From: CFX2 sp014338005
Lineage (GTDB): Bacteria > Chloroflexota > Anaerolineae > Aggregatilineales > Phototrophicaceae
Direction: 5' to 3'
NCBI GenBank assembly: GCA_030263555.1
Contig: SZPE01000006.1
Span: 28,795 to 92,794, forward strand
DNA: 64,000 nt
Shown: one piece after another, positions 22,882 to 31,074 of the stretch
Position numbering within the stretch: position 1 is the first letter of the stretch
Layout of the letters: every line of letters begins with the position of its first letter
Notes under the pieces: generated by a model
The model's database searches: none
Told to the model about the DNA's origin: nothing
Seen by the model: only the letters and a program-made list of their open reading frames with translations
Translations under genes and position numbers: made by a program

Positions 22882-23738
22882 GCGACAAACCCAAAATCCT
22901 GATCGTCGAGGACGATCTTGATCTGGCCGAAATGTTAAATGCCTATTTTCGCGCCTTAAGCTACGACGTGCTGACTGCCGCCTGGGGACGCGAAGCCCTG
23001 GAGATCAGCAGCCAGGAAAACCTGAACCTCATCATGCTGGACATCCGGCTGCCGGATATTGACGGCTACGAGGTCTGCCGCCAGCTTCGCACCCAGCGCC
23101 GCACGCAGAATTTGCCCATCATCTTCCTGACCGAAAAACGCGACCGGGTGGACAAACTGCAAGGGCTGGAACTGGGCGTGGTGGATTACATCACCAAACC
23201 GTTCGATATTCAGGAACTGCGCCTGCGCGTTCGCAACGCCATCACCCGCGCCGCCCGCCAGAGCCTTTCTAACCCGGTGACGGATTTGCCGGAAGGCGAG
23301 CTGGTGGAGGAACGGCTGACCGGCCTGCTTTACAGCGACCAGAACTGGGCCGCGCTGCTGCTTTCGATGACCGGCCTGTCGGACTTTCGGGAGCTGTACG
23401 GCTTCGTGGCCGCCGACGACGTGCTGCGGGCCGTCACGCTGATGGTACGCAACGCCGTGCGCGAACACGGCGGCGAGGACGATTTTATCGGCCACCTGGG
23501 GGCTGAGGACTTTCTGATTCTGACCGCGCCGGACAAGGTGAATATCATCCGCGAGCGAGTCGAAAACCGGGTGCGGCTCTCGCGCGAGTATTTTTACCGC
23601 GACCGCGACAAAACACAGCCCACCCACGAGTCCAGCCAGCTTCAACTGCGAAGCGGCGTGGTGCTGCACGACCAGGGGCCGTTTAACGACGTGGAGAGTT
23701 TAAAACAGGCGCTGTATTCGGCGGCGGTGCCGGCGTAG
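22878..23738 (+). CDS. response regulator with degenerate GGDEF-like output
   Basis: This is a 286-residue protein. The receiver domain (1-125) has the acidic pocket EDD, the phospho-acceptor in IIMLDIRLPDIDG, FLTE and the Lys of ITKPFDI. The C-terminal domain (about 150-280) follows the GGDEF fold (LLLSMTGLSDFRELYGF, then FIGHLGAEDFLIL), but the GGDEF signature is GAEDF, so diguanylate cyclase activity is unlikely. It may act by binding or dimerisation. No histidine kinase gene is adjacent. Overlap with the V4R gene implies co-expression. Confidence 0.85.
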   Translation: MSDKPKILIVEDDLDLAEMLNAYFRALSYDVLTAAWGREALEISSQENLNLIMLDIRLPDIDGYEVCRQLRTQRRTQNLPIIFLTEKRDRVDKLQGLELGVVDYITKPFDIQELRLRVRNAITRAARQSLSNPVTDLPEGELVEERLTGLLYSDQNWAALLLSMTGLSDFRELYGFVAADDVLRAVTLMVRNAVREHGGEDDFIGHLGAEDFLILTAPDKVNIIRERVENRVRLSREYFYRDRDKTQPTHESSQLQLRSGVVLHDQGPFNDVESLKQALYSAAVPA

Positions 23739-23774
23739 GGGCAGCCCTGACCCTCGAACGGAAAAGAGGGGATT

Positions 23775-24137
23775 ATGCAAAAACACGGGCGCGAAGATGA
23801 TAAGGAACGCGCGCGGCGCATCCAGGAACAGCAAATCCGCGCGCGCGACCCCGGCCCGTCCAAGATCAGAGGTTATGACTGGGACAAACACGCACAGCGC
23901 AGCCGGCAGGTGCACAAAAGCCGCCAAAAACCCCTGCTAATAGACCTGTTCGACATCCTGCCCCGGCGCTGGAAAGGCGCTGTGGTCGGCCTGGCGGTGG
24001 GGCTGCTGCCGCTGATCGCGGGGCAGGTCTTTTTGCCCGGCGACTGGAAAATCCTCGGCCTGCTGGGTTTGATGATCTGCGGGGTGGTTGGTTTTGTCAT
24101 CGGCAAGGCGGCGCAGGACGAGATCAAAAAGTGGTGA
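23775..24137 (+). CDS. small membrane protein with charged N-terminus
   Basis: This 120-residue protein follows AGAGGGG. The first 60 residues are strongly charged (MQKHGREDDKERARRIQEQQ, later SRQVHKSRQK). Two hydrophobic helices follow at about 69-85 and 92-110, separated by FLPGDW. The C-terminus AAQDEIKKW is again charged. I do not recognise a family. It lies 36 bases after the response regulator and may be the last gene of that operon. Confidence 0.65.
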   Translation: MQKHGREDDKERARRIQEQQIRARDPGPSKIRGYDWDKHAQRSRQVHKSRQKPLLIDLFDILPRRWKGAVVGLAVGLLPLIAGQVFLPGDWKILGLLGLMICGVVGFVIGKAAQDEIKKW

Positions 24138-24146
24138 AACGCCGGT

Positions 24147-24323
24147 TCAGTTGTGCCGTGTCTGCCGGCTGGACAGCACCCACAGGACGGCGATGACGCC
24201 GATTGTAACCGGCAGAACCCAATCCAGGAGCTGCGGGTTGGCGGCCAGGTTGAGGATAAAAATCGCCAGCGCGCCGGCCAGCACGACGGTCACAACGACA
24301 TTCTGAAGATTCTTCCAAAACAT
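24147..24323 (-). CDS. 58-residue two-helix membrane protein
   Basis: A perfect AGGAGG sits six bases before an ATG at 24323, opening 58 codons in a frame different from the longer one on this strand. The sequence begins MFWKNLQNVVVTVVLAGALA and ends LSSRQTRHN. It has two hydrophobic segments (about 8-26 and 36-51) around NPQLLDW. It converges with the previous gene, leaving only nine bases between stops. Family unknown. The ribosome site and clean transmembrane pattern are the support. Confidence 0.7.
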   Translation of the reverse strand: MFWKNLQNVVVTVVLAGALAIFILNLAANPQLLDWVLPVTIGVIAVLWVLSSRQTRHN

Positions 24324-24437
24324 CGCGCACCTCCTTTATTTTTATTATACGCCCACTTTCTCCGGTTTTGCGCCGTCCATCGTGCACCGAACCGGATTAG
24401 AATGGTAATCATTGCCCGACATGGATTCGGAGGTGTT

Positions 24438-24830
24438 ATGCTGGATCGCGCGATGATTTTCGGCCTGGGGGCGTCGGTGGCGGCGCTGGTGTTTGTGCTG
24501 GAACTGGTGCGGCGGCGTAAGCTGCGGGAGGAATATTCGCTGCTGTGGCTGGCGACGGCGGTGGTTTTAATCGTCCTCAGCCTGTCGCGCCCGCTGCTGG
24601 ACGTGCTGGCCGGGCTGGTAGGCATCTTTTACCCGCCCAGCGCCCTGTTCCTGGTGGCGGTGGTGTTCATCCTGTTCATCCTGCTGCATTTTTCCACCGT
24701 CCTCACCCGGCTGGCGCAGGAAAATAAAGAAACCGCCCAGCAGATCGCCCTGCTGCGCTGGCAGTTGGAACAGGCGCAGCAGGCTTTAGCGGCGCGCCAG
24801 GAACACGCCGATGAACACCAGGACGACTAA
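24438..24830 (+). CDS. DUF2304 family membrane protein
   Basis: The ATG at 24438 follows GGAGGTG and gives 130 residues. Three hydrophobic stretches (about 6-21, 35-51, 64-84) carry the family's RRRKLREEYSLLWLATAVVL motif after helix one. A C-terminal coiled coil (NKETAQQIALLRWQLEQAQQ) ends in an acidic/His tail. DUF2304 genes are often near glycan glycosyltransferases, which is not the case here. The last 45 bases overlap the convergent rhomboid gene, so both C-termini are encoded on opposite strands of the same DNA. Confidence 0.85.
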   Translation: MLDRAMIFGLGASVAALVFVLELVRRRKLREEYSLLWLATAVVLIVLSLSRPLLDVLAGLVGIFYPPSALFLVAVVFILFILLHFSTVLTRLAQENKETAQQIALLRWQLEQAQQALAARQEHADEHQDD

Positions 24831-25649
24831 TACGGTGGCATAAACCGAAACTACCCAGTAACGTTTACCGAGCGGGTTGGTATCCTCGCCTAAAATCTCG
24901 CCGGGGTAGTCGGGGTGCATTTTAAGCGTGAGGATGGGGCTGATGAACCACGCCAGCGCCATGCCCCCGGTCAGGCCGCCGATGTGCGCCCAGTTGTCAA
25001 TCCGCATGGCGCTGCCCGGCAGCGACGACGCCAGGCCGAACAGCAGGTTGACGATGCCGAAGGTAATCAGGCTTTGACGGCGCGCGCGTCCGGCTTCGCC
25101 CATCAGCCGGCGGTGATGGTGCAGGTACACAAACTCCGCCCCCAGGACGGCAAACACCGCGCCGGACGCCCCGACCGAATAACTTTCAAAACTGCCCAGC
25201 AGCGTACTGAGTATCGAACCGGTCAGGCCGCCCAGCAGGTAGACGATTAAAAACCGCGCGTGGCCGAACAACCGCTCCAACGACGTACCGACGGCATACA
25301 GGATGTACATATTAAAAATGAGGTGCAGGCTGTTGGCCGGTGCGAAACCGCCCAGGAAATCGTAAATGCTGGCGTGCAGGAACATCGAACTGAGCAGCCG
25401 GTAATACTCGCCGCCGACCAGCACATCGGGCGGGTGGTTCGCACCCCACAGGAACAGGCTCGCGTCCACCTCCGGCGACAGCGCCCGCAGCGCAAAAATG
25501 GCGATGTTCAGCAGCACCAGGGCATAGGTTACAGTCGGCCTGACCGACGGGATATGCAGAATCACCTGCTGGCGCGGCGGCTGCTCCGGGGGCGGGGTGG
25601 GGCGGCGTTCCAGGGGGTGCGGGCGGCGTTCGGGCTGCGGGTTATCCAT
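24786..25649 (-). CDS. rhomboid intramembrane serine protease
   Basis: This 287-residue protein has a Pro-rich cytoplasmic N-terminus (1-35). NSLHLIFNMYILYAVG is the HxxxN motif of helix two, GASGAVFAVLGA carries the catalytic Ser (about 160), and AHIGGLTGGMALAW the catalytic His. One extra C-terminal helix (VSVYATVLVVLVFIGVFLA) is present. It should cleave membrane proteins within the bilayer; substrates are unknown. It is divergent from the FmdB-like gene, with TATAAC/TATAAT boxes sharing the gap. Confidence 0.92.
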   Translation of the reverse strand: MDNPQPERRPHPLERRPTPPPEQPPRQQVILHIPSVRPTVTYALVLLNIAIFALRALSPEVDASLFLWGANHPPDVLVGGEYYRLLSSMFLHASIYDFLGGFAPANSLHLIFNMYILYAVGTSLERLFGHARFLIVYLLGGLTGSILSTLLGSFESYSVGASGAVFAVLGAEFVYLHHHRRLMGEAGRARRQSLITFGIVNLLFGLASSLPGSAMRIDNWAHIGGLTGGMALAWFISPILTLKMHPDYPGEILGEDTNPLGKRYWVVSVYATVLVVLVFIGVFLARR

Positions 25650-25704
25650 AAGCCGTTCTTTCGTTATAATGTCCGTCGAAGATGACGGGCAACCAGGGTG
25701 AATT

Positions 25705-26082
25705 ATGCCGAGTTATGATTATCGCTGCAAACAGTGTGGGCGTGCCTTCGCGCTCTTTTATAAATCCTATAAGGATTACGACGCGGCCAGTCCAGTCTGC
25801 CCGCAGTGCGGCAGCAGCGACCTGACACGCCTTATTCGCCGGGTCAGCATCGCGCGGCCATCGCCCAACCTGGCGAATCTGTCGTCCGGCGAGATGCTGT
25901 CGGTGTTAGAAGGCGGCGATTCGCGGGAAATCGGCAGTTTGTTCCAGCAGGTGGGCGACAGCGCGGGGGTAGACCTGGGGCAGACTTACCGCGAAACCGC
26001 CGAGCGCCTGCAAAAAGGCGACAGCATACAAAACGTCGAAAACGACCTGCGGGCGCAGGCCTCAAACACCGCCGACGAATAA
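25705..26082 (+). CDS. FmdB-type zinc ribbon protein
   Basis: This 125-residue protein begins MPSYDYRCKQCGRAFALFYK, with the second Cys pair at CPQCGSSD, a four-Cys zinc ribbon (residues 8-39) of the FmdB/putative regulatory family. The remaining 80 residues are helical and acidic. FmdB-type proteins are widespread with no fixed role. TATAAT lies at 25665-25670, 35 bases before the ATG. A strong terminator follows, so it is monocistronic. Confidence 0.88.
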   Translation: MPSYDYRCKQCGRAFALFYKSYKDYDAASPVCPQCGSSDLTRLIRRVSIARPSPNLANLSSGEMLSVLEGGDSREIGSLFQQVGDSAGVDLGQTYRETAERLQKGDSIQNVENDLRAQASNTADE

Positions 26083-26098
26083 ATTCCCTGAAATAAAT

Positions 26099-26122
26099 CG
26101 GACGCCCCGTGCGGGGCGTCCG
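26099..26122. terminator. strong hairpin terminator after the FmdB-like gene
   Basis: CGGACGCCCC and GGGGCGTCCG form a perfect 10-bp stem around GTGC, then TTAAT. The following 177 bases up to 26299 hold no feature I can support. Confidence 0.75.
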
Positions 26123-26299
26123 TTAATCCTATTCTATGAACCTCTTTTTAGAGTGAAGATAGGCTTTGATGTTGGCCTCTAAAAGTTAATCTTTGTGGAA
26201 CTCTAAATTGGCTCTCTTACTTCCTGTATGCTGACTTTATTTTGACTCGAAAACTGCGCGATTCGGAGTGACTTTTGTCACGTTACCATCTGACGAATG

Positions 26300-26968
26300 T
26301 CATTCTCGGTTAATCTTTTCTTCATCTTCCTCGCGGCCATAGGGTCGGGTGGTGGGGTACAGAGCGATCAGCAGGCCGTAAGCGCGCTTTTCGGCGGGAT
26401 GTTCCTCGTCCCCGGTCACAAATTCCCACACCAGGCCGCGCAGCCGCCGGTAAAACTCCTCGGCGCGGTCGGGCGCTAAATACAGCGTATTACGCGCCAT
26501 CATCAGCGTCCGGCTGATCGGTCGGTCGCCGTCTTCTTCCGCGTACACGTCAATCGCGCCTTCGGCCACGCTTTCCTGAATATCGGCGCGGGTGTCCTCG
26601 AACAAACCCGTCAGCATCACGTTTAAACCTTCTTTGCCGGCGGGGCTGGTCGGCGAAAACAGAGCTTTATTGACGTGATAGCTGAAGGCACTGGCCTGGT
26701 ACTGTTTTTCCACAATGCCGGAAACCAGGCGCGTATCCACCACGCGGATCAAACCCCGTTCTTCAAGCTGTTTGATGTGGTAGTACAGTTTGGTCGGCGG
26801 CAGTTCAAGATCGGCGGCCACCTGCTTGACGGTGCGCGGCTGGTGGGTGACGAGTTCGATGATCTGGATTCGGAGCGGGTCGGCCAGCACCCTTAACGTT
26901 TCTAAATCGTTCACCACGAATTCGGGGATCGGTTTTTGAGGCGGCGCTTTGCGCTCGGAGTCAGACAT
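26300..26968 (-). CDS. ArsR-type winged-helix transcriptional regulator
   Basis: This is a 222-residue protein. Residues about 22-90 form the DNA-binding domain: LRVLADPLRIQIIELVTHQP, VKQVAADLELPPTKLYYHIK and LEERGLIRV, ending VEKQYQA. No paired Cys metal site is visible, so it is not a classical arsenite sensor. The C-terminal 120 residues (with ISRTLMMARNTLYLAPDRAE) form a separate domain like those of HTH proteins of Chloroflexi. TATAAT lies just upstream. The regulated gene is not evident. Confidence 0.8.
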   Translation of the reverse strand: MSDSERKAPPQKPIPEFVVNDLETLRVLADPLRIQIIELVTHQPRTVKQVAADLELPPTKLYYHIKQLEERGLIRVVDTRLVSGIVEKQYQASAFSYHVNKALFSPTSPAGKEGLNVMLTGLFEDTRADIQESVAEGAIDVYAEEDGDRPISRTLMMARNTLYLAPDRAEEFYRRLRGLVWEFVTGDEEHPAEKRAYGLLIALYPTTRPYGREEDEEKINRE

Positions 26969-27045
26969 TTTAGTATTCAGGCCGGCAAATAACGTTATGC
27001 TAATTATAACCCGTTTGCGCGCTGCCCTTCCACCCTGAAAAAACA

Positions 27046-27077
27046 GCAGAGCGGTAGAACCTGGTCTACCGCCCTGC
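27046..27077 (-). terminator. intrinsic terminator of the 42-codon unit
   Basis: On minus, GCAGGGCGGTAGA pairs with an almost complementary TCTACCGCTCTGC, with one mismatch. TTTTTT follows immediately (27038-27043). It ends the short transcript that starts near 27333. Confidence 0.8.
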
Positions 27078-27134
27078 CGGTGTTGGGGGGAAAAGAGACG
27101 TTCTTCGCTTCACGCCCATAACAGGGCGGGGAAT

Positions 27135-27263
27135 TTACCTGCGACCCTTTTTAGCGTCCAGGGTCTTTTTGCTGCGGTCCATCAGCCGCGCCAGGCGGTT
27201 CTGTTTGGCTTCGCGCAGGTGGTCGTTCTGGATGGTCTTGGCGAGCAGATAGCTGATGTACAT
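27135..27263 (-). CDS. 42-residue basic protein in its own transcription unit
   Basis: The ATG at 27263 has GAGGAG seven bases upstream and opens 42 codons beginning MYISYLLAKTIQNDHLREAK and ending SKKTLDAKKGRR. The first half is amphipathic, the second very basic. A near-consensus promoter and a strong terminator bracket it, giving a transcript of about 300 bases with a 5' leader of about 70. I do not know the family. It could be a small regulator or nucleic-acid binder, or the RNA itself may matter. Confidence 0.65.
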   Translation of the reverse strand: MYISYLLAKTIQNDHLREAKQNRLARLMDRSKKTLDAKKGRR

Positions 27264-27339
27264 GATTGGCACTCCTCTGGTTCAAAACGGGAAATTTTCC
27301 CGATGACTGGCATTTGAATTTTTTCCAATGTTCAACTGC

Positions 27340-27369
27340 ATTATATAGTCGGTTTGTGCAAAGAGTCAA
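27340..27369 (-). promoter_or_regulatory. strong sigma70-type promoter of the 42-codon gene
   Basis: TTGACT (27364-27369) and TATAAT (27340-27345) are 18 bases apart on the minus strand. This is one of the best consensus promoters in the window. Confidence 0.75.
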
Positions 27370-27516
27370 TAAGGATTTGTGAAAATTATCCCAATCATAA
27401 TCAATTCTTAAACTTTTACCTGTCCATTTTTGATGCGGCGGCTTGTTCTGCCCGCCCTGCCGGTAGCCGTCCGGCTTAAAATTCGCTATGCTATCCATCA
27501 CAAACAAGGAGTTGGC

Positions 27517-28341
27517 ATGGCGAAAAAATCGGCGCGCCGCGCGCAGCAGCCTTCCCTGACGGCGCAGGAACTGTTCGACCGCGCCCGGCAGTCCATCCAG
27601 GAAAACAAACTGCGCCAGGCGTTAAACGACCTGAACAAAGCCATCAGGCTGAACCCGCACTTTATAGACGCGCTTAACCAGCGCGGCATGATTTACCTCG
27701 TTCAGGATGATCTGGAGCGGGCGTTTGAAGACTTTGACGATGCCGTTCATCTCGACCCCGACCACGTTATGTCCCGCAACAATCGCGGGATTGTTCTGAT
27801 GCGCCTGGAGGATTACAAAGGCGCGCTGGACGATTTTGATAAAGCCGTTCGGCTGGATAATACCCAGGGCGAGCTGTTCTTCAACCGGGGATCGGCGCGC
27901 GCGTACCTGGGCGACCTGGACGGCGCGCTGGACGACCTGAGCGAGTCGATTCGCCTGAAGCCGGATTTCGCCCCGGCCTACAACCGGCGCGGCGATATTC
28001 ACATGCTGCTGGGCAGTACGGCGCGCGCCATCGGCGACTTTGATGAAGCCATCCGCCTGTCCCCGCAGTCGCCGGCGGGTTATCTCAGCCGCGCCGAAGC
28101 CCGCCGCCACAAAGGCGACCTTAACGGCGCGCTGGCCGATTATGATACCGCGCTGAGTTTAACCCCGGAGCAGCCGGACATCCTGCTTGACCGCGCGAAA
28201 CTGCTCGAACGGATGGAAAATTACGCCGGGGCGGTGGGCGACTACCGGCGTTTTCTGGCCGCCAGCGGTGCGCGCGGCCCGGAGGCGCTGCTCATCAAAC
28301 GCCATATCCTGCATCTGCGCGCCAGGGCGTACTGGGGGTAA
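27517..28341 (+). CDS. tetratricopeptide repeat protein
   Basis: The ATG at 27517 follows AAGGAG and gives 274 residues. About six to seven TPR units follow one another from residue 20, with clear 34-residue spacing: ALNDLNKAIRLNPHFIDALN, AFEDFDDAVHLDPDHVMSRN, ALDDFDKAVRLDNTQGELFF, ALDDLSESIRLKPDFAPAYN and so on. The N-terminus is basic (MAKKSARRAQQ), with no signal peptide. It is likely a cytoplasmic protein-protein scaffold; partners are unknown. Confidence 0.9.
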   Translation: MAKKSARRAQQPSLTAQELFDRARQSIQENKLRQALNDLNKAIRLNPHFIDALNQRGMIYLVQDDLERAFEDFDDAVHLDPDHVMSRNNRGIVLMRLEDYKGALDDFDKAVRLDNTQGELFFNRGSARAYLGDLDGALDDLSESIRLKPDFAPAYNRRGDIHMLLGSTARAIGDFDEAIRLSPQSPAGYLSRAEARRHKGDLNGALADYDTALSLTPEQPDILLDRAKLLERMENYAGAVGDYRRFLAASGARGPEALLIKRHILHLRARAYWG

Positions 28342-28361
28342 ACGGCAGGGCGGTTTCCGGC

Positions 28362-29243
28362 CTATGGAGACGCGCCGTTATTGTAGACAACCGCGCCGCT
28401 GCCTTGCAGCCGTTTGATGGCTTCCTCAACGTAGTCGGCGTTGTTGTCAATCAGCACCGACCGCAACCCAAGCGTCAGCGCAGCGAGTCCGGTTGTGCCG
28501 CTGCCGCCGAACGGGTCAACCACCAGGCCGCCTTCGGGACACAGCAGTTTGATGAAAAACAGCGGCAAATCCACCGGAAAAACGGCGGGATGCCCTTTGT
28601 TTTTGCCCACGACGGCCAGACTTAAAACATTGGTCGGTAGAACGGTCTTTTTGTCCACCCAACTGGAAATGTTACGTCCGAAGCCGCTGTTGTTCACCGA
28701 ATTGTGGCGGCTCAAATCGTTTTTGCCCAGGTTCTTCAAGCGCGAGTCCACCCAGTCGCCAATCGGCTGTCGCACCGCGTCGGCATTAAAATAGGGCTTT
28801 TTGGACTTCGCCAGATGGAAGCAGTATTCCCATCCGTCGCGCAGGCGGTTGGGCCAGTAACCGGGCATGGGGTTGGTCTTGTGCCAGATATAATCATCAA
28901 TGGCGAACCAGCCCTTATCGGCCAGCGCCTCAAGCGTGCGCCACACGTACCGATGACGCACGCCGTCCACCACTTTATCTTTGATATTGATGACCAGGCT
29001 TCCGGTCGGTTTAAGCGCGTTCCAGAACGGCTCGTGAAATGTCATGAACCAGTCGGCAAATTCGTTCGGGTGAACGCTGTCGTAATGTTTGTGCCGGGCG
29101 TCGGCATAGGGCGGCGACGTGACGATTAAATCAACCTGCCCCTCGAAGGCTTTTAGCGCCTGTCGGCTGTCGGCGTGAATGATTTCGCAGGTTGTATAGA
29201 GGTTTTTCACCGTCGTTGTTTTCATGTCCGAGTTCATACTCAC
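28362..29243 (-). CDS. type II DNA methyltransferase, probably N4-cytosine
   Basis: This is a protein of up to 293 residues. Motif IV is DLIVTSPPYADARH (about 39-52) near the N-terminus, and motif I is VVDPFGGSGTTGLAALTLGL near the C-terminus, the beta-class order. SPPY is more common in N4-cytosine enzymes, but N6-adenine is not excluded. The start could be the GTG at 29243 or the ATG two codons in. It begins four bases after the endonuclease stop and should protect the host sites from it. AT content is higher than in neighbours. Confidence 0.87.
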   Translation of the reverse strand: MSMNSDMKTTTVKNLYTTCEIIHADSRQALKAFEGQVDLIVTSPPYADARHKHYDSVHPNEFADWFMTFHEPFWNALKPTGSLVINIKDKVVDGVRHRYVWRTLEALADKGWFAIDDYIWHKTNPMPGYWPNRLRDGWEYCFHLAKSKKPYFNADAVRQPIGDWVDSRLKNLGKNDLSRHNSVNNSGFGRNISSWVDKKTVLPTNVLSLAVVGKNKGHPAVFPVDLPLFFIKLLCPEGGLVVDPFGGSGTTGLAALTLGLRSVLIDNNADYVEEAIKRLQGSGAVVYNNGASP

Positions 29244-29247
29244 ACCA

Positions 29248-30213
29248 CTATTTATTCACAAAGAAACGGACGAGACGGTAGGGATCATTGAAGTATCCGT
29301 TTTCATCAACCAATTCTGCTCCGGCACAAGCAGCGCCAAACGAGTTTAACAGCGCATCTGGAATCTCAATCTCAGTTGATAGATTTTCAGCCTCATACGA
29401 TGAGATCAAAACATCTAACACCATTGTCATGATTTCTTCATAACTGTAGTTCGAGAAAAACGGCCAGAAATAATCGGATAGCCAGACTTCAGTATTGACC
29501 GAATGTGGAAGTTTGGATTTCTGTTCACGCTTGATGTACCGTGTCCCTCTATCCATTGCAATGCCAAACACGCAGCAGTAAGGCCCGACAGCGTTTTTAT
29601 CGGTTTTGGCAACCCGCTCCAGGGCTTCAATCGCTTTCGGCCAATCCTGTCCACCGAGAGTATTGCTGCGATTCTTAACCGAGACATACAGACGCAGCGG
29701 GTCAAGCTGAGGATTCCGAAACTCGATAATCGCGTTAAAGTCGCCCTCTGCCGCGCCGATGTCCGACACGCTCCGAAAACGTCCTGATTGGCGCGCACAG
29801 TCCACCGCAAGAAATTGATAGCGCCAACCGGAGTTCATGCGCTCTTTTTGCAGCGTTCGATTACGAAACTGTTCAATACCGACGGCGCGATAATGTTTGC
29901 CATAAATCTGGTGGGCGGTCGAAGCCGGGTCTCCAACGTATTTCTTGAAATACTTGAACAATTCCCGCCCCTCACGTTCGTAAATCGCCGCGATCTGTTC
30001 CGGTGTCGCATCCGTCGGAATAGAGAGAATCTCGCGGCTGGACTTTCGGTTGGCCGTCATAATGGCCTTCCGAATGAGCGATTGCAGTTCTTCAGGCAGA
30101 ATTTTGCCTTGATGCGGAACAAGCGTTGAATCATCCAGACAATCGTAATAAGAGCTGTTTTTGTCCTGGATGCGCGGGTAATTCTGAACTCCGGTGCGCG
30201 ATGATTTTGCCAT
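29248..30213 (-). CDS. candidate type II restriction endonuclease
   Basis: This 321-residue protein is upstream of and almost touching the methyltransferase gene. The best nuclease-like core is EGDFNAIIEF followed about 17 residues later by LYVSVKNRSN, a D-(X)n-[S/E]xK pattern of PD-(D/E)xK enzymes with an atypical Ser. No helicase or other domain is present. I infer the role mainly from partner and size, and the specific family is not recognised. GC content is clearly below the window average, pointing to horizontal arrival. TATAAT boxes lie just upstream. Confidence 0.7.
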   Translation of the reverse strand: MAKSSRTGVQNYPRIQDKNSSYYDCLDDSTLVPHQGKILPEELQSLIRKAIMTANRKSSREILSIPTDATPEQIAAIYEREGRELFKYFKKYVGDPASTAHQIYGKHYRAVGIEQFRNRTLQKERMNSGWRYQFLAVDCARQSGRFRSVSDIGAAEGDFNAIIEFRNPQLDPLRLYVSVKNRSNTLGGQDWPKAIEALERVAKTDKNAVGPYCCVFGIAMDRGTRYIKREQKSKLPHSVNTEVWLSDYFWPFFSNYSYEEIMTMVLDVLISSYEAENLSTEIEIPDALLNSFGAACAGAELVDENGYFNDPYRLVRFFVNK

Positions 30214-30296
30214 GAGCTAGACCAGCCAAGATAGAACATTTGATGCAGATTATAGTTTCATTATACTCGATAAACCGCTGCGTGGCAGGACTGTGA

Positions 30297-30908
30297 TTAC
30301 CGCCGCCGGAGCGTATACCACGCTGACGGTTTGCTCTGGTCGGTGGCTTCCTGGCCGTGCTGGACGGCGGCGACGGTGAAGGCCGGAGCGAACAGCGCCG
30401 CCACATCCTGCGGCGAAAGGCCGCGTTCCTGGCCGTCGCGCACGTGCCGTCCCCAGGCGTACAGCAGCAGCGCCCCGCCCGGCTGTACCAGCCGCGCCGC
30501 ATGAGCGGTATACGTCGCGCGGGCTTCCGCCGAAAACGAATGTAAGCAGCCCACGTCCAGCCACAGCGAAACCGGCGGATGGTCGCGCAAAAAGCCCGAC
30601 GCGGCGGCATCATCACGCGCGAACAGGGGATTGCCGGCGGGCAGCCCGGCCAGCCGCGCGCGTTCGCGGGCGCGTTCCAGGGCGGCTTCAACCCAGTCCA
30701 CGCCTGTCACCAACCAGCCATGCCGCGCCAGATAAACCGAACTGACGCCCGTGCCGCAGCCCACGTCCAGCGCGCGACCCGGCGGCAGCGGGCTTTCGCC
30801 TTCGACCAGGGCGCGCACTTCCGGCGGCACGATGCCGGAGTCCCAGGGCGGCGGCTGGTCGTTTTGATAGGCCGATAAAAATCGCTCGTAAGGGGTCGAG
30901 TCGCTCAT
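30297..30908 (-). CDS. class I SAM-dependent methyltransferase
   Basis: The ATG at 30908, after AGAGGGA, gives 203 residues. ALDVGCGTGVSSVYLARHGW is motif I with the SAM loop, TGVDWVEAALERARERA places the acidic ribose-binding residue, and LWLDVGCLHSF with GGALLLYAWG are the later strands. The overall pattern resembles thiopurine/small-molecule methyltransferases rather than DNA enzymes. It is divergent from the TIR-kinase gene and returns to the GC-rich composition of the genome. Confidence 0.83.
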   Translation of the reverse strand: MSDSTPYERFLSAYQNDQPPPWDSGIVPPEVRALVEGESPLPPGRALDVGCGTGVSSVYLARHGWLVTGVDWVEAALERARERARLAGLPAGNPLFARDDAAASGFLRDHPPVSLWLDVGCLHSFSAEARATYTAHAARLVQPGGALLLYAWGRHVRDGQERGLSPQDVAALFAPAFTVAAVQHGQEATDQSKPSAWYTLRRR

Positions 30909-31007
30909 AATCCCTCTGACCGCTGTGCTGACGAACGCCTCTATTCTGCCACACATCCTCATTTGCGGCATTCTCCGATTCTTAATGTGAAAAATTAATC
31001 AATACCG

Positions 31008-31037
31008 TTGGTGAGAAAACGGCACATCATCTATACT
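31008..31037 (+). promoter_or_regulatory. promoter of the TIR-kinase gene
   Basis: TTGGTG and TATACT are 18 bases apart, with the -10 about 38 bases before the ATG at 31075. Confidence 0.55.
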
Positions 31038-31074
31038 GAATAATGAATCCAAACGCCGGGAACACGGGCAGCCT

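Noticed and set aside
27151..27507. 118-codon minus-strand frame overlapping the 42-codon gene
   Set aside because: It would run through the promoter and leader of the 42-codon gene, lacks a ribosome site and has no membrane or domain pattern.
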